A DNA stretch of 64,000 nt from Phycisphaerales bacterium (lineage in GTDB: Bacteria > Planctomycetota > Phycisphaerae > Phycisphaerales > UBA1924): NCBI GenBank assembly GCA_016699835.1, contig CP064987.1:2356001-2420000 (forward strand). The letters run 5' to 3'. Under the pieces are notes generated by a model. It made no database searches and had not been told where the DNA came from. It saw nothing but the letters and a program-made list of their open reading frames with translations. Of this stretch, positions 17,376 to 24,926 are shown piece after piece; position 1 is the first letter of the stretch, and every line of letters starts with the position of its first letter. Made by a program: the position numbers and the translations under genes.

Positions 17376-18032
17376 ATGGCGTGGCCTTTCTCCAGCACCA
17401 ACACCGGCGGGCCCAAGTACCCGCGTGACTCCGAGCGGTTCCACACCTCGGGGCTGTCGTGTCGACTGGGCACGATCCTCGACATGTCGCGTGGTGGCGC
17501 GCGCGTCGAGGTGCAGTCCTCCAAGCCCGCCGTCACCAAGGGCCAGATGATCGACGTCTCCGTCGCCTCGGCCACCCAGCGCATCAGCCTCCGTGGCAAG
17601 GTGCAGTGGGTGAAGCGCATGGGGTGGAAGTCGCACCAGGTCGGGATCAAGTGGGTGGACCTCAAGCCCTCGCTGCTCGATGCCGTCGAAGAGTTCGCGA
17701 AGAACGGCTTTGTCTCCGAGGAGACAAAGAAGGCCAAGCCCAAGCCCGCCGAGCAGGCCCAGGCCGCGCCCGAGCCGCCGCCGCCACAGATCACGATGGA
17801 TGTTGAGGACCTGTACGAGTTCCTGGGGATTGCGCCCGAGGCGACTCCGGAGCAGGTGGCCGGCGCCTATCGCAAACTCGCTCGACAGTGGCACCCCGAC
17901 CAGAACAAGGAAGAGGGTGCGGCGGAAAAGTTCGCCCAGATCAGCAAAGCGTACCAGGTTCTGAAAGACGCGGAGTTGCGCGCGCGATACGACGCGATGC
18001 TGGGTCGTCTGCCGAATCGGCAGGCCTCCTAA
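17376..18032 (+). CDS. PilZ domain fused to a C-terminal DnaJ domain
   Basis: The 218-aa protein starts at ATG 17376, the first start before the PilZ domain. PilZ: RDSER (residues 17-21) and DMSRGG (36-41) match the two c-di-GMP-contact motifs (RxxxR and D/NxSxxG). A Pro/Ala-rich linker (about 118-140) leads to a J domain at about 145-206 with the HPD triad at 173-175. J domains stimulate Hsp70 ATPase, so the protein may bring a c-di-GMP signal to DnaK. This pairing is unusual. The frame extends upstream over the end of the previous gene, but that part has no conserved character. Confidence 0.85.
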   Translation: MAWPFSSTNTGGPKYPRDSERFHTSGLSCRLGTILDMSRGGARVEVQSSKPAVTKGQMIDVSVASATQRISLRGKVQWVKRMGWKSHQVGIKWVDLKPSLLDAVEEFAKNGFVSEETKKAKPKPAEQAQAAPEPPPPQITMDVEDLYEFLGIAPEATPEQVAGAYRKLARQWHPDQNKEEGAAEKFAQISKAYQVLKDAELRARYDAMLGRLPNRQAS

Positions 18033-18204
18033 GCAGTTGGGTAGGGACAACACCCCAACTTGCCGCGTTCTGAGGATTCTTGGGTGTGCAACGGAACCTT
18101 CCTGGATCCGATGAATCCAATCGAGCGAATCCGCATGTGTCTTACGGAAGGCTCGCACGTTGGACACGGTTGGGACGGGCAGTGTTGCCCGGGGAGGAAG
18201 CACG

Positions 18205-18450
18205 ATGAAAGGCTCACGACCGCCACGCGACTCTCTGGATCCCGCACGCCTCTTCGAGGCCACGGAGGCGATTCTCCTCGCCATCCGCGACGTCGAGGAG
18301 CACACCGGGAAGCCGTGTCCCTATCCGACGGAACTGCTGGGCTCTTCGATCCAGCCCGACAACCTGAAAGACTTCACGCGGTTTGAGATCGAGCAGGCCG
18401 CCGAGTTCCTCGTGCGGATGGGCGTCCTGAAGGTGTCAACGAGCGGCTAA
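18205..18450 (+). CDS. Small conserved-looking hypothetical protein (81 aa)
   Basis: The 81-aa sequence (MKGSRPPRDS at the start) is charged and helical, with a TGKPCPYPTELLGSSI segment. I do not recognise the family. GGGGAGGA lies 8 nt before ATG 18205, a strong ribosome site, and codon use is normal for the region. A good terminator follows, so it is probably expressed as a single gene. Confidence 0.65.
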   Translation: MKGSRPPRDSLDPARLFEATEAILLAIRDVEEHTGKPCPYPTELLGSSIQPDNLKDFTRFEIEQAAEFLVRMGVLKVSTSG

Positions 18451-18462
18451 CCGCGGCGGCAT

Positions 18463-18490
18463 GTCTCTTCGCGTGACGCACGCGAGAGAC
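18463..18490 (+). other. Long hairpin after the 81-aa gene
   Basis: GTCTCT-T-CGCGTG / CACGCG-AGAGAC: 12 paired bases with one bulged T and a 3-nt loop. No T-tract. It precedes the terminator below. Confidence 0.5.
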
Positions 18491-18515
18491 ATCGAGAACA
18501 ACCAAACTCCTTGTG

Positions 18516-18548
18516 GCACACGGCGGGGGCGACCCCGCCTGTGCTTTA
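18516..18548 (+). terminator. Rho-independent terminator between convergent genes
   Basis: GCACA-C-GGCGGGG, GCGA loop, CCCCGCC-TGTGC, then TTTA. The stem (12 bp, one bulge) resembles the GGCACAGGCG...CGCCTGTG palindromes found elsewhere here. Confidence 0.6.
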
Positions 18549-18597
18549 TGGTAATTTGATTATGATGATGAATATATGGGGTTTGAATGATGCGGTT

Positions 18598-19383
18598 CTA
18601 GAAGTATCCATCTTCGAACATGGCCTTGTAGATCATGACACGAAGTCCGATTGAAGCCGCAAACTGGAATCCGGTTGTGAGTCGGAGCGTCATACTGTCG
18701 GAGATCACAAACGCGTAGTACAGCGTTGAGAGTCCGGCTCCAATACCAAAGAATCCACCCTTTGCCGCGCGGAAGACCACGAAGACGGTTGCCACGATCG
18801 GTAGGAGCGCCCATGCGGCCTCACCCTCGCGTATCGGTGTCACGATCGCACATGCGAGGTAGAAGAGTGAGTGGATCATGAAGCCGATGACGAAGATCCC
18901 TCGAAAGTCTTCGAGGAGAAACCCGGCCACCATCAGACCCATCAGGCTGATACCGAGGACCAGTGCGCCGATCTCTGGGCCGATGTATGCTGATTGCTTG
19001 CGTTGCTTCGCACCCTTGAGCACCTCCGGCTTGAGCACCTTCACATGCCGGCGTTCGTTCTTTCGGCTGTCGAAGCCGCACTGCACGCAGAGCACCGCGT
19101 CCTCGCGTTTCGGCTTGCCGCAGGACGCACAGGGGACCATGCCCTTCTCGAGCGGCTTCTCTGGGATGTCGAGGACGTAGGAGTTGGCCTCTTCGGGGAG
19201 TTCGAGTCTCTTCGCCGCGGGGACGGGTGGCGGGGCCTCGCGGGCCGACTTGGCGTCCTTCGCGCGCTCCATGCACTCCTTGCAGACGTACCGCCCGTTC
19301 GCGTCCTTGGCGCGGGGCTTGTGCGAGCAGTCCTGCCCGCAGATCTGGCACACCTTCTCCGGCGCGTTGTACGCGTCAGGCAT
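18598..19383 (-). CDS. Zinc-ribbon membrane protein
   Basis: The 261-aa protein has two zinc-ribbon modules: CQICGQDC...CKECMERA (residues 12-38) and CASCGKPKREDAVLCVQCGFD (about 82-103), and then four hydrophobic helices (about 130-255). No enzyme motif. Proteins of this layout are common and uncharacterised in planctomycetes. GGGAG lies about 6 nt before ATG 19383. Divergent from the BtrH-like gene. Confidence 0.7.
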   Translation of the reverse strand: MPDAYNAPEKVCQICGQDCSHKPRAKDANGRYVCKECMERAKDAKSAREAPPPVPAAKRLELPEEANSYVLDIPEKPLEKGMVPCASCGKPKREDAVLCVQCGFDSRKNERRHVKVLKPEVLKGAKQRKQSAYIGPEIGALVLGISLMGLMVAGFLLEDFRGIFVIGFMIHSLFYLACAIVTPIREGEAAWALLPIVATVFVVFRAAKGGFFGIGAGLSTLYYAFVISDSMTLRLTTGFQFAASIGLRVMIYKAMFEDGYF

Positions 19384-19750
19384 GGCACACTCCCAAAGAG
19401 AACTGGCTCATAGCCGTCCACCAGACTCCACCAACGAGGCCCCATCCTACCACAGGACCAACATCTTTGGGAACGTCCAAAGGCGAGGTTTTCCGGTCTT
19501 TGAACGATCCATCGCCCGAGGACATTGGTTCTGGTTGAGAGTGCCCTCTTGATTCGATAGTCCTTGCGGGCATTAGATTTACCCGGCGACTGATCCGTCG
19601 CCCAACTCCTCTCGGCCCGCCGCCCTGGGTCGCTTGGCAGGAGCAAAGGAGGGCTTGTCCCTTCCGGATCAAGGTGGCCGTGACTCCACATCCAGGCAGA
19701 CATCACCGCGGGCGGGCGGGGCATGTCGCGCCTTGATCTGGAGACTCCTC
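19384..19750. other. Divergent intergenic region
   Basis: 367 bp between divergent genes. A weak promoter for the + strand gene may be TTGATT (19549-19554), 19-nt spacer, TAGATT (19574-19579). No gene or strong repeat seen. Confidence 0.3.
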
Positions 19751-21199
19751 GTGACCACACAGCACGATTTCAAATCAGCCGTCCGCGACCGGATGAAGAA
19801 GACCGGCGAGCGATACACCGCCGCCCGGGCTGTTCTCTTGCAGTCTTCCGCCGGCAGGGCCACCAAGCCAACCATCGCCGGATTGATTCCGGAGTACACG
19901 TCCTTCGGCGGGATCTGCCGCGACACCGGGGCGATGCGCAACGTCCTCGCGGCGTGCGGCCTCATCGATGCGAACACGAAGAAGCCGCTGAGCGAGGCGA
20001 TGGTCGCCGGGCTGTGCGGCGGCGTGGGATTCCTCTATGCCGTCTTCGAGTACAAGGGCTTCCCGCCGATCCTCTCGATCATGGGTCGATATGACACCAT
20101 GCCCGACGTCTTCATCGCGGGAGGGTTCGGGCGGTTGGGCGTGAAGACCAGCGTGAGCGAGACGACGAGCGCGGCGACGGCCCGGAAGGCACTCGATGCG
20201 GCGATCACGGCGAAGAAACCGGCGCTTTGTGTCGTGGATGCCGTCGTGTTGGCGGACAAGGGCACGCTCCCCGCGAGTGCGATGGAGGGGATGGCCCCGA
20301 CGATCGTGGGCGTGGCAGGGGCGACGGGCGATGACGTTTTGATCGACGACGGCGGCGTGGAGTCGAGGCGGATGTCGATGGAGCGATTTGCGCGGGCGCG
20401 GGCAGCATACAAGAAAGGGAAGAACCGGCTCATCACGATCGATGAGCCGGCTCAGGCTATCGATCTTCGCGGCCCGATCGCTCGCGCGCTCGCCGACACG
20501 GCTCATCGCTACCGAAACGCGCCGTACAAGGGCTTCGCGAGCAACATGGGGCTCGCCGGGTTTGAAAAATGGCGAGGATTGCTCACCGATCCCAAGGACA
20601 AAAAGTCCTGGCCCAACGTCTTCCCCGAGGGCGCGCTCGCGTATCTCGCTCTCCGGCGGACCTACGACGGCATCGAGCACGAGTTCACAGCACCCGCGGC
20701 GGGGCGACCGATCTTCGCCGATTTCCTCGACGAGGCCTCGGCCACGCTGGGTGATTCGCACCATGGCGTGTCGCTGAAATCGCTCGCCAAGGCGTATCGA
20801 AAGTCGGGCGAGCAGTGGGGGGCGATCACGACGGCGATCGCCACGTGTGGCGACAAGGCCGTGGAGCAGGGGTGCGAGTTGGGCGACTCGGCACGCGAGA
20901 TCTTCGACGAGGCTGATTGCCCCAGGCGCGGCGAGTTGGTGGGGATCGCCGAGCAGCGGACCACGCTCGCGAAGCAGTGCACACTGAAGAAGGATGAGGC
21001 TCTGGCGATCTATGAGCGGATCGCCAGGCACGTCGCGGAGATCGAGTCGATCGAGCGCGAGGCGTCGGAGAAGTTAGCGATGGCCTTCCCGCACGCGGAG
21101 GGATCGGCGTCACCGGCTCGCGTGTCGGGCAAGATCACGGCGGCGAAAACTCTGAAAGCCAAGTCTTCCAAGGCCGCAACTCGCAAGGCCAAGGCGTAG
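19751..21199 (+). CDS. BtrH N-terminal domain / DUF4872 protein
   Basis: The 482-aa protein has the BtrH N-terminal signature: FGGICRDTGAMRNVLAACG (about residues 55-73, with the candidate catalytic Cys), GLCGGVGFLYAVFEYKGF, and a following half containing DDVLIDDGG and a helical DUF4872-like region. BtrH in butirosin synthesis is an acyl-ACP:aminoglycoside acyltransferase of cysteine-peptidase fold. No antibiotic cluster is present here, so another acyl or amide transfer is likely. The first 35 residues (VRDRMKKTGERYTAARAVL) form a separate basic helix. The C-terminal 40 residues are Lys/Ala/Ser repeats. GGAG lies 7 nt before GTG 19751. Confidence 0.7.
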   Translation: MTTQHDFKSAVRDRMKKTGERYTAARAVLLQSSAGRATKPTIAGLIPEYTSFGGICRDTGAMRNVLAACGLIDANTKKPLSEAMVAGLCGGVGFLYAVFEYKGFPPILSIMGRYDTMPDVFIAGGFGRLGVKTSVSETTSAATARKALDAAITAKKPALCVVDAVVLADKGTLPASAMEGMAPTIVGVAGATGDDVLIDDGGVESRRMSMERFARARAAYKKGKNRLITIDEPAQAIDLRGPIARALADTAHRYRNAPYKGFASNMGLAGFEKWRGLLTDPKDKKSWPNVFPEGALAYLALRRTYDGIEHEFTAPAAGRPIFADFLDEASATLGDSHHGVSLKSLAKAYRKSGEQWGAITTAIATCGDKAVEQGCELGDSAREIFDEADCPRRGELVGIAEQRTTLAKQCTLKKDEALAIYERIARHVAEIESIEREASEKLAMAFPHAEGSASPARVSGKITAAKTLKAKSSKAATRKAKA

Positions 21200-21324
21200 T
21201 TCAGATTCAGGTCTATTTCTGTTCTCGTCGCGCCGTCGCGCGATCGAGTGTTGTCTGATCTCACTGTTCAAGTCACTGCAGGGCATGTCGGCATCGGGCG
21301 TGCCGCAGTTCAAAGGAGTATGTC

Positions 21325-21777
21325 ATGAAGTTCGTTCGTTCCGTGCTCGCCATTCTTGCCGGGTTTGTGTCGATGGCGATTCCGACGATGGGCGTGTTTG
21401 CGGTTTCGGCGTTCGCGTTCGGTCGTGAGGTGCTCATGCCGGAGGATCAGGCGCGAGCGCCCGTCTGGTTCAGCCTCGGGATCATGGTCGTGGGGCTTGC
21501 TTGCACGATGCTGGGCGGGTTCGTGTGCGCGAAGGTTGCTCGCTCGTGGATGCCCGTCATGTTCTTCGCGGCGATCGTGCTCGTCTTTGGGATCTTCAGC
21601 GCGATTGGCAACGAGCGAAAGCCCGAGCCGGGGCCGGAGGTCGCCGAGATGCCAATCCTGGAGGCCGTCGCGCACTCGAAGGAGCCGACGTGGCTGGCGT
21701 TCGGGAATCCAATCGTGGGGGCATTGGGCGTGCTGCTGGGCGGGCGGCTGGCAATTCGGGAGCGCATTCGCAACTGA
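21325..21777 (+). CDS. Small integral membrane protein, 4 TM helices
   Basis: The 150-aa sequence has hydrophobic helices at about 5-33, 47-68, 73-93 and 128-143, and a hydrophilic loop (NERKPEPGPEVAEMPILEA). No motif recognised. AAGGAG lies 6 nt before ATG 21325. Followed by the candidate RNA region on the other strand. Confidence 0.65.
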   Translation: MKFVRSVLAILAGFVSMAIPTMGVFAVSAFAFGREVLMPEDQARAPVWFSLGIMVVGLACTMLGGFVCAKVARSWMPVMFFAAIVLVFGIFSAIGNERKPEPGPEVAEMPILEAVAHSKEPTWLAFGNPIVGALGVLLGGRLAIRERIRN

Positions 21778-21838
21778 GAACACAGAGTTCGAACATCGTC
21801 GCACGGCGTGCGGAGCGCATGCCCGCCTTTGAGCGATC

Positions 21839-21870
21839 AAAAACACAACGCCCGACCTTCGGGTCGGGCG
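21839..21870 (-). terminator. Intrinsic terminator at the end of the candidate RNA
   Basis: Minus strand: CGCCCGACC, CGAA loop, GGTCGGGCG, then TTGTGTTTTT. On the plus strand it reads as a stem with a TTCG loop but has no T-tract, though it could also stop the membrane protein transcript. Confidence 0.6.
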
Positions 21871-22122
21871 CGGTGTGGCGACGGGGCGAGTGGCTTGGTG
21901 GTGTGCCCCGCCGCCGGGTGGTGGTAAGTGGTTCGCCCGTCGTTGGACGGACGAACCGTGGAGAGTGTGACGCTCGGGGCTTTCGTCCGGTCTCCGCGCC
22001 AGCCCGACCGGTGGTAGCCGAGAAGGGGATAGCGCCGGCGGCCGGATCCGTCCCTGGACCCATCCGCCGCGAGGGGAGCGGGCTCGGTTGAAAGGAAGCG
22101 ATCCGTGCAAACGAGCCCGAGG
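21839..22122 (-). ncRNA. Candidate structured non-coding RNA, family not recognised
   Basis: In the 596-bp gene-free stretch between a membrane protein gene and mraZ, the minus strand can fold into consecutive helices: CGGGCTCG/CGAGCCCG (22112-22119 with 22079-22086), a hairpin with 6 bp around GGGTCC/GGATCC (22044-22061) nested in CGGCGG/CCGCCG, CCGGTC/GACCGG, and an 11-bp stem at 21930-21957 with a 6-nt loop. It ends in a 9-bp hairpin with a U-rich tail. Two stems are complete only on the minus strand because G-U pairs there become A-C mismatches on the plus strand. I checked it by eye for RNase P, tmRNA, SRP and cobalamin hallmarks and found none. The 5' end is approximate. Confidence 0.45.
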
Positions 22123-22373
22123 CCTACTCACTCATTCTGATTGTCGGCGATCCTCCGACCGCCAAACCCTGCCGGCGCCCTTCCGAGCCCCGTGCAGTGA
22201 TCTCTCAACTTTCCCGTCCGCTCTCTCTCAACTCTCCACGTCTCGTTCCGCACCATCCATCGGCGAATCGATCTCATGCAATGCAACTTCGAGCATCACA
22301 ATCTCACGATGCGTGAGCCAGCCACGACGCCGGCTCCACATCCCGCTCGACCGCCCGAAGCGCGTCCGTGCGG

Positions 22374-22814
22374 TTATGGCGAGCGAGCGTCCGTGATCTT
22401 CCTCAGTGCCTCGATCCGTTCCGGTTTTCCAGCGTTCCATGCTGCTCGGTCCCGTATCTCGAGTTTGTGCTTCGCGCCGATCACCACGACGTCCATTCCC
22501 AGGCCCGAGTCTTCCAGAAGGTTCCTGGGAATCGTGATGCGGCCGGCCGTGTCCGATTCGATCCTCTCGACGCTCCCGAAGAAGTCCGATTCCATCCTCG
22601 ACTGGTCTGCCTGCGGAAACAGCGACTCGTCCAACTTCGAAGACAACTCGAGAAACTTTGATTCGGGGTAGAGTTGGAGGAGCCGATCGTCTCGATGCAC
22701 GCAATACCAGATATCTCTCTCGCCCTCGGCCTTCGAACGGTCGCGGAACTTCGCCGGCATCGCCAGGCGTTGCTTCGCATCGATCGAGACCTCGGCACTT
22801 CCGGTAAAGAGCAC
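22374..22814 (-). CDS. mraZ: Transcriptional regulator MraZ
   Basis: This 146-aa protein has two AbrB-like SpoVT domains with the paired D-x-x-x-R motifs DAKQR (residues 12-16) and DTAGR (about 88-92). MraZ binds repeats in front of the division/cell-wall operon and represses it. Here no mraW, ftsL or murein gene follows; instead comes the RNA candidate. GTG 22814 is chosen because GGAGGA lies about 9 nt upstream and the family starts LFTGS right there. The upstream region has a promoter and a direct repeat, suggesting autoregulation. Confidence 0.92.
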   Translation of the reverse strand: MLFTGSAEVSIDAKQRLAMPAKFRDRSKAEGERDIWYCVHRDDRLLQLYPESKFLELSSKLDESLFPQADQSRMESDFFGSVERIESDTAGRITIPRNLLEDSGLGMDVVVIGAKHKLEIRDRAAWNAGKPERIEALRKITDARSP

Positions 22815-22860
22815 GGTTCGGATTCCTCCGTCACGGCTCCGCCGCAATCAGGTTGTGGGA

Positions 22861-22901
22861 AATATAGCCGAAATCTGCCTCAAAGCAACTCAATTTGCCT
22901 C
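22861..22901 (-). promoter_or_regulatory. mraZ promoter with tandem repeats (candidate MraZ operator)
   Basis: Minus strand TTGCTT, 16 nt, TATATT (complement of 22861-22866). Two copies of GAGGCARATT (complements of 22872-22881 and 22892-22901) lie exactly 20 bp apart, i.e. on one face of the DNA, and overlap the -35 region. MraZ is known to bind short direct repeats near its own start. Confidence 0.5.
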
Positions 22902-23071
22902 TCGGCATGAATTGTGCATGGATTGTTGATAGTCCTGTATATGTGTACGGAATTGTTCCGAACTAATACCTATCAAAATACAAATTCACCCGCCCATAAC
23001 CACCGAAACCCTGTTTCGACGTAGACTCGAAGAGGCTGCTGATCCGCCGGCGGCCGATCTGGAGGCGCGCC

Positions 23072-23605
23072 ATGGAGGCCGCGAATCTTGCACCAACGTC
23101 GGAGGGCTCACCGCATCAGGCGGCCCTCGACCTGCTCCCCTCGACATTGGCTGTGTTGTGCGCGGGCAATGACCAGCGACGCACCGGCCTGATTGTCGAA
23201 TCGGCGCTCTGGATCCCCACAGAGCCGCCGACGGTCGCGGTGGCGCTCCGGGCGGGTCATCGGATCGAGCCGCTGATACGGGACACTCGGGCCTTTGCCC
23301 TGTGCCCGATCCACGCGGGCGATCGCCTGCTGCTCAAGCGATTCGGCGCGGGGGCGCGCGAGTCCGCGGATCCCTTCGATTGCTTCCGCGTCGAGCGATT
23401 GGCGACCGGCTCGCCGTGTCTCACGCGGGCGCAGGGCGCGATCGATTGCGAACTAATCCGGCATATCGACCTGGACATGGGCATGACGATGTACGTGGGC
23501 CGAGTGCTCGCGAGTCGGCGGTATGACGGCGTGGATACCAGCGCGTCGCGTCTGAAGGCGTCCCTCGACGAACACTGCAATCACGACTCCCTGCTGGCGT
23601 CATAA
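23072..23605 (+). CDS. Flavin reductase-like (FMN-binding split-barrel) protein
   Basis: The 177-aa protein resembles the flavin_reduct/flavoredoxin family: LPSTLAVLCAGNDQRRTGLIVESALWIP followed by PPTVAVALRAGHR and FALCPIHAGD, i.e. the split-barrel strands, although the canonical FMN-phosphate SVSTDPP-like motif is not perfect. Possible role: flavin-dependent electron transfer. GGAGG lies 6 nt before ATG 23072. The upstream 150 bp is AT-rich (TATATGTG, CTAATACCTATCAAAATAC), so a promoter lies there. Converges with the glycosyltransferase gene (13-bp gap). Confidence 0.65.
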   Translation: MEAANLAPTSEGSPHQAALDLLPSTLAVLCAGNDQRRTGLIVESALWIPTEPPTVAVALRAGHRIEPLIRDTRAFALCPIHAGDRLLLKRFGAGARESADPFDCFRVERLATGSPCLTRAQGAIDCELIRHIDLDMGMTMYVGRVLASRRYDGVDTSASRLKASLDEHCNHDSLLAS

Positions 23606-23618
23606 CGAAGCGCCGCGA

Positions 23619-24926
23619 TCAGCGAGCGTCTTCCGCGCACGTCGCCAGTACGTGATCGATCTCACGCTCGATGTCTTTCGCGAAGACCTCACGAGAGAAG
23701 CGCATGGAGGACGCCCGGCATCTCGCGGCCACGTCGGCATCGGCCGGTGGGCACGACTCGATCGCCTGGGTCAAGGCTCGCACGGACGGCTCGACGTCCG
23801 CGCCCGGTCGGTCCCACGCGGGATCCCAGTCGAACATCGATCCGGTCACGCCATCGTCCACGAGGTCGAGCGCGCCGCCCGCGCGTCGCGCGACGACCGG
23901 CAGGCCGCACGCGAGCGCTTCGCCCGCCACGATCCCGAAGTCTTCTTCCTGCGGGAAGATCAGCAGGCGAGCCAGTCGATACTCCTCGCGCAGCGTGTCA
24001 TTGCCGACTCGCCCGAGGAATCGGACACGCCCGCTCGCGAGGCGTTCGAGACTCGCTCGCTCGCTGCCATCACCGACGATTCGCAGTTCGATCCCTCGCG
24101 TGACCGCGGCCCGGATCGCCAGATCCACGCGCTTATAGGGCTCCAAGGCCGAGACCAACAGCCAGTGCTTCCCTCGCTTCGCTCCAACCGGCGGCGGCGT
24201 GAAGAAGGCCGTGTCCACCGGCGGGTGCACGACGCCCGACTCGCGGGCGTAGAACTCGCGGACCTGGGCGGCGGTCGCCGTGCTGTTGGCGACGAAGCGT
24301 GTGACGTGAGAGGCCGATTGGGCATCCCATCTGCGGAGTGACGGCGCGAAGAGCGCCAGCCCGAGGCGTCGGGCGAGGCTCGTGCGGGCGTATTCGCCTT
24401 GTCGCGACCAGAGGTATCGGGCCGGAGCGTGGATGTAGCAGAGGTGGGGGACTCGCATGGAATCGCCGGGCGGAGTGGTCACGTCGTCGGGCGTGATCGA
24501 GTGGCGTGGCGGCGTTCGCAGCCCCTTGATGGCCGCCGAACTCGTGGAGATGACGAGATCGATCGGCGTTTCCGCGTGCGATCGGGCGAGCGCCTGGGAG
24601 AGGGAGGCGACCGCGCTCGGATAGAGAGGCAGGAGATGCCGGCGGAGCGTTCCCGAGGCCATCGGCAAGCGTCCCACCCACGACACCTGTTTGGGGGCCG
24701 CGTCAATCCGGGGTGAAAGGCTCTGTCCATCATCGAACATGACGTAAAGCGCGTCCAACTCGCCGATCCGTTCGACCACGCCGAGGATCTCCTCGAGCAC
24801 GGCCTCGCCGCCGCGACGCCCGACGAGCCAATCGTGGGCGACGGCGATCCGTGGGGGGCGTGGTCGTGCCGACGACTCGGTGGGCGCTGCATCCGGTGAT
24901 CGTGCGGGTTGTACGATGGAGGACAT
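23619..24926 (-). CDS. Glycosyltransferase, GT4 family
   Basis: The 435-aa protein has a GT-B fold: N-terminal half PRIAVAHDWLVGRRGGEAVLEE (the GGxE/GG glycine loop), HAPARYLWSRQGEY, VANSTATAAQVREFY, then C-terminal half with LVSALEPYKRVDLAIRA, GRVGNDTLREEYRLA and the donor-site IFPQEEDFGIVAGEALACG with the E-x7-E motif. It should transfer a sugar from a nucleotide donor, probably for surface polysaccharide. Its ATG shares bases with the ATG of the divergent amidohydrolase, and its -10 box lies inside that gene. Confidence 0.9.
   Translation of the reverse strand: MSSIVQPARSPDAAPTESSARPRPPRIAVAHDWLVGRRGGEAVLEEILGVVERIGELDALYVMFDDGQSLSPRIDAAPKQVSWVGRLPMASGTLRRHLLPLYPSAVASLSQALARSHAETPIDLVISTSSAAIKGLRTPPRHSITPDDVTTPPGDSMRVPHLCYIHAPARYLWSRQGEYARTSLARRLGLALFAPSLRRWDAQSASHVTRFVANSTATAAQVREFYARESGVVHPPVDTAFFTPPPVGAKRGKHWLLVSALEPYKRVDLAIRAAVTRGIELRIVGDGSERASLERLASGRVRFLGRVGNDTLREEYRLARLLIFPQEEDFGIVAGEALACGLPVVARRAGGALDLVDDGVTGSMFDWDPAWDRPGADVEPSVRALTQAIESCPPADADVAARCRASSMRFSREVFAKDIEREIDHVLATCAEDAR
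24912..24924 (+). promoter_or_regulatory. Candidate leaderless promoter of the amidohydrolase gene
   Basis: TACGAT (24912-24917), 7 nt, then ATG 24925. GGAGGA ends 1 nt before the ATG, too near to serve as a normal Shine-Dalgarno. The box lies within the coding region of the glycosyltransferase. Confidence 0.45.

Noticed and set aside
21839..22122. RNase P RNA or tmRNA for the structured RNA
   Set aside because: The conserved GAGGAAAGTC and ACAGAA (RNase P) and the tRNA-like ends of tmRNA are absent on both strands.
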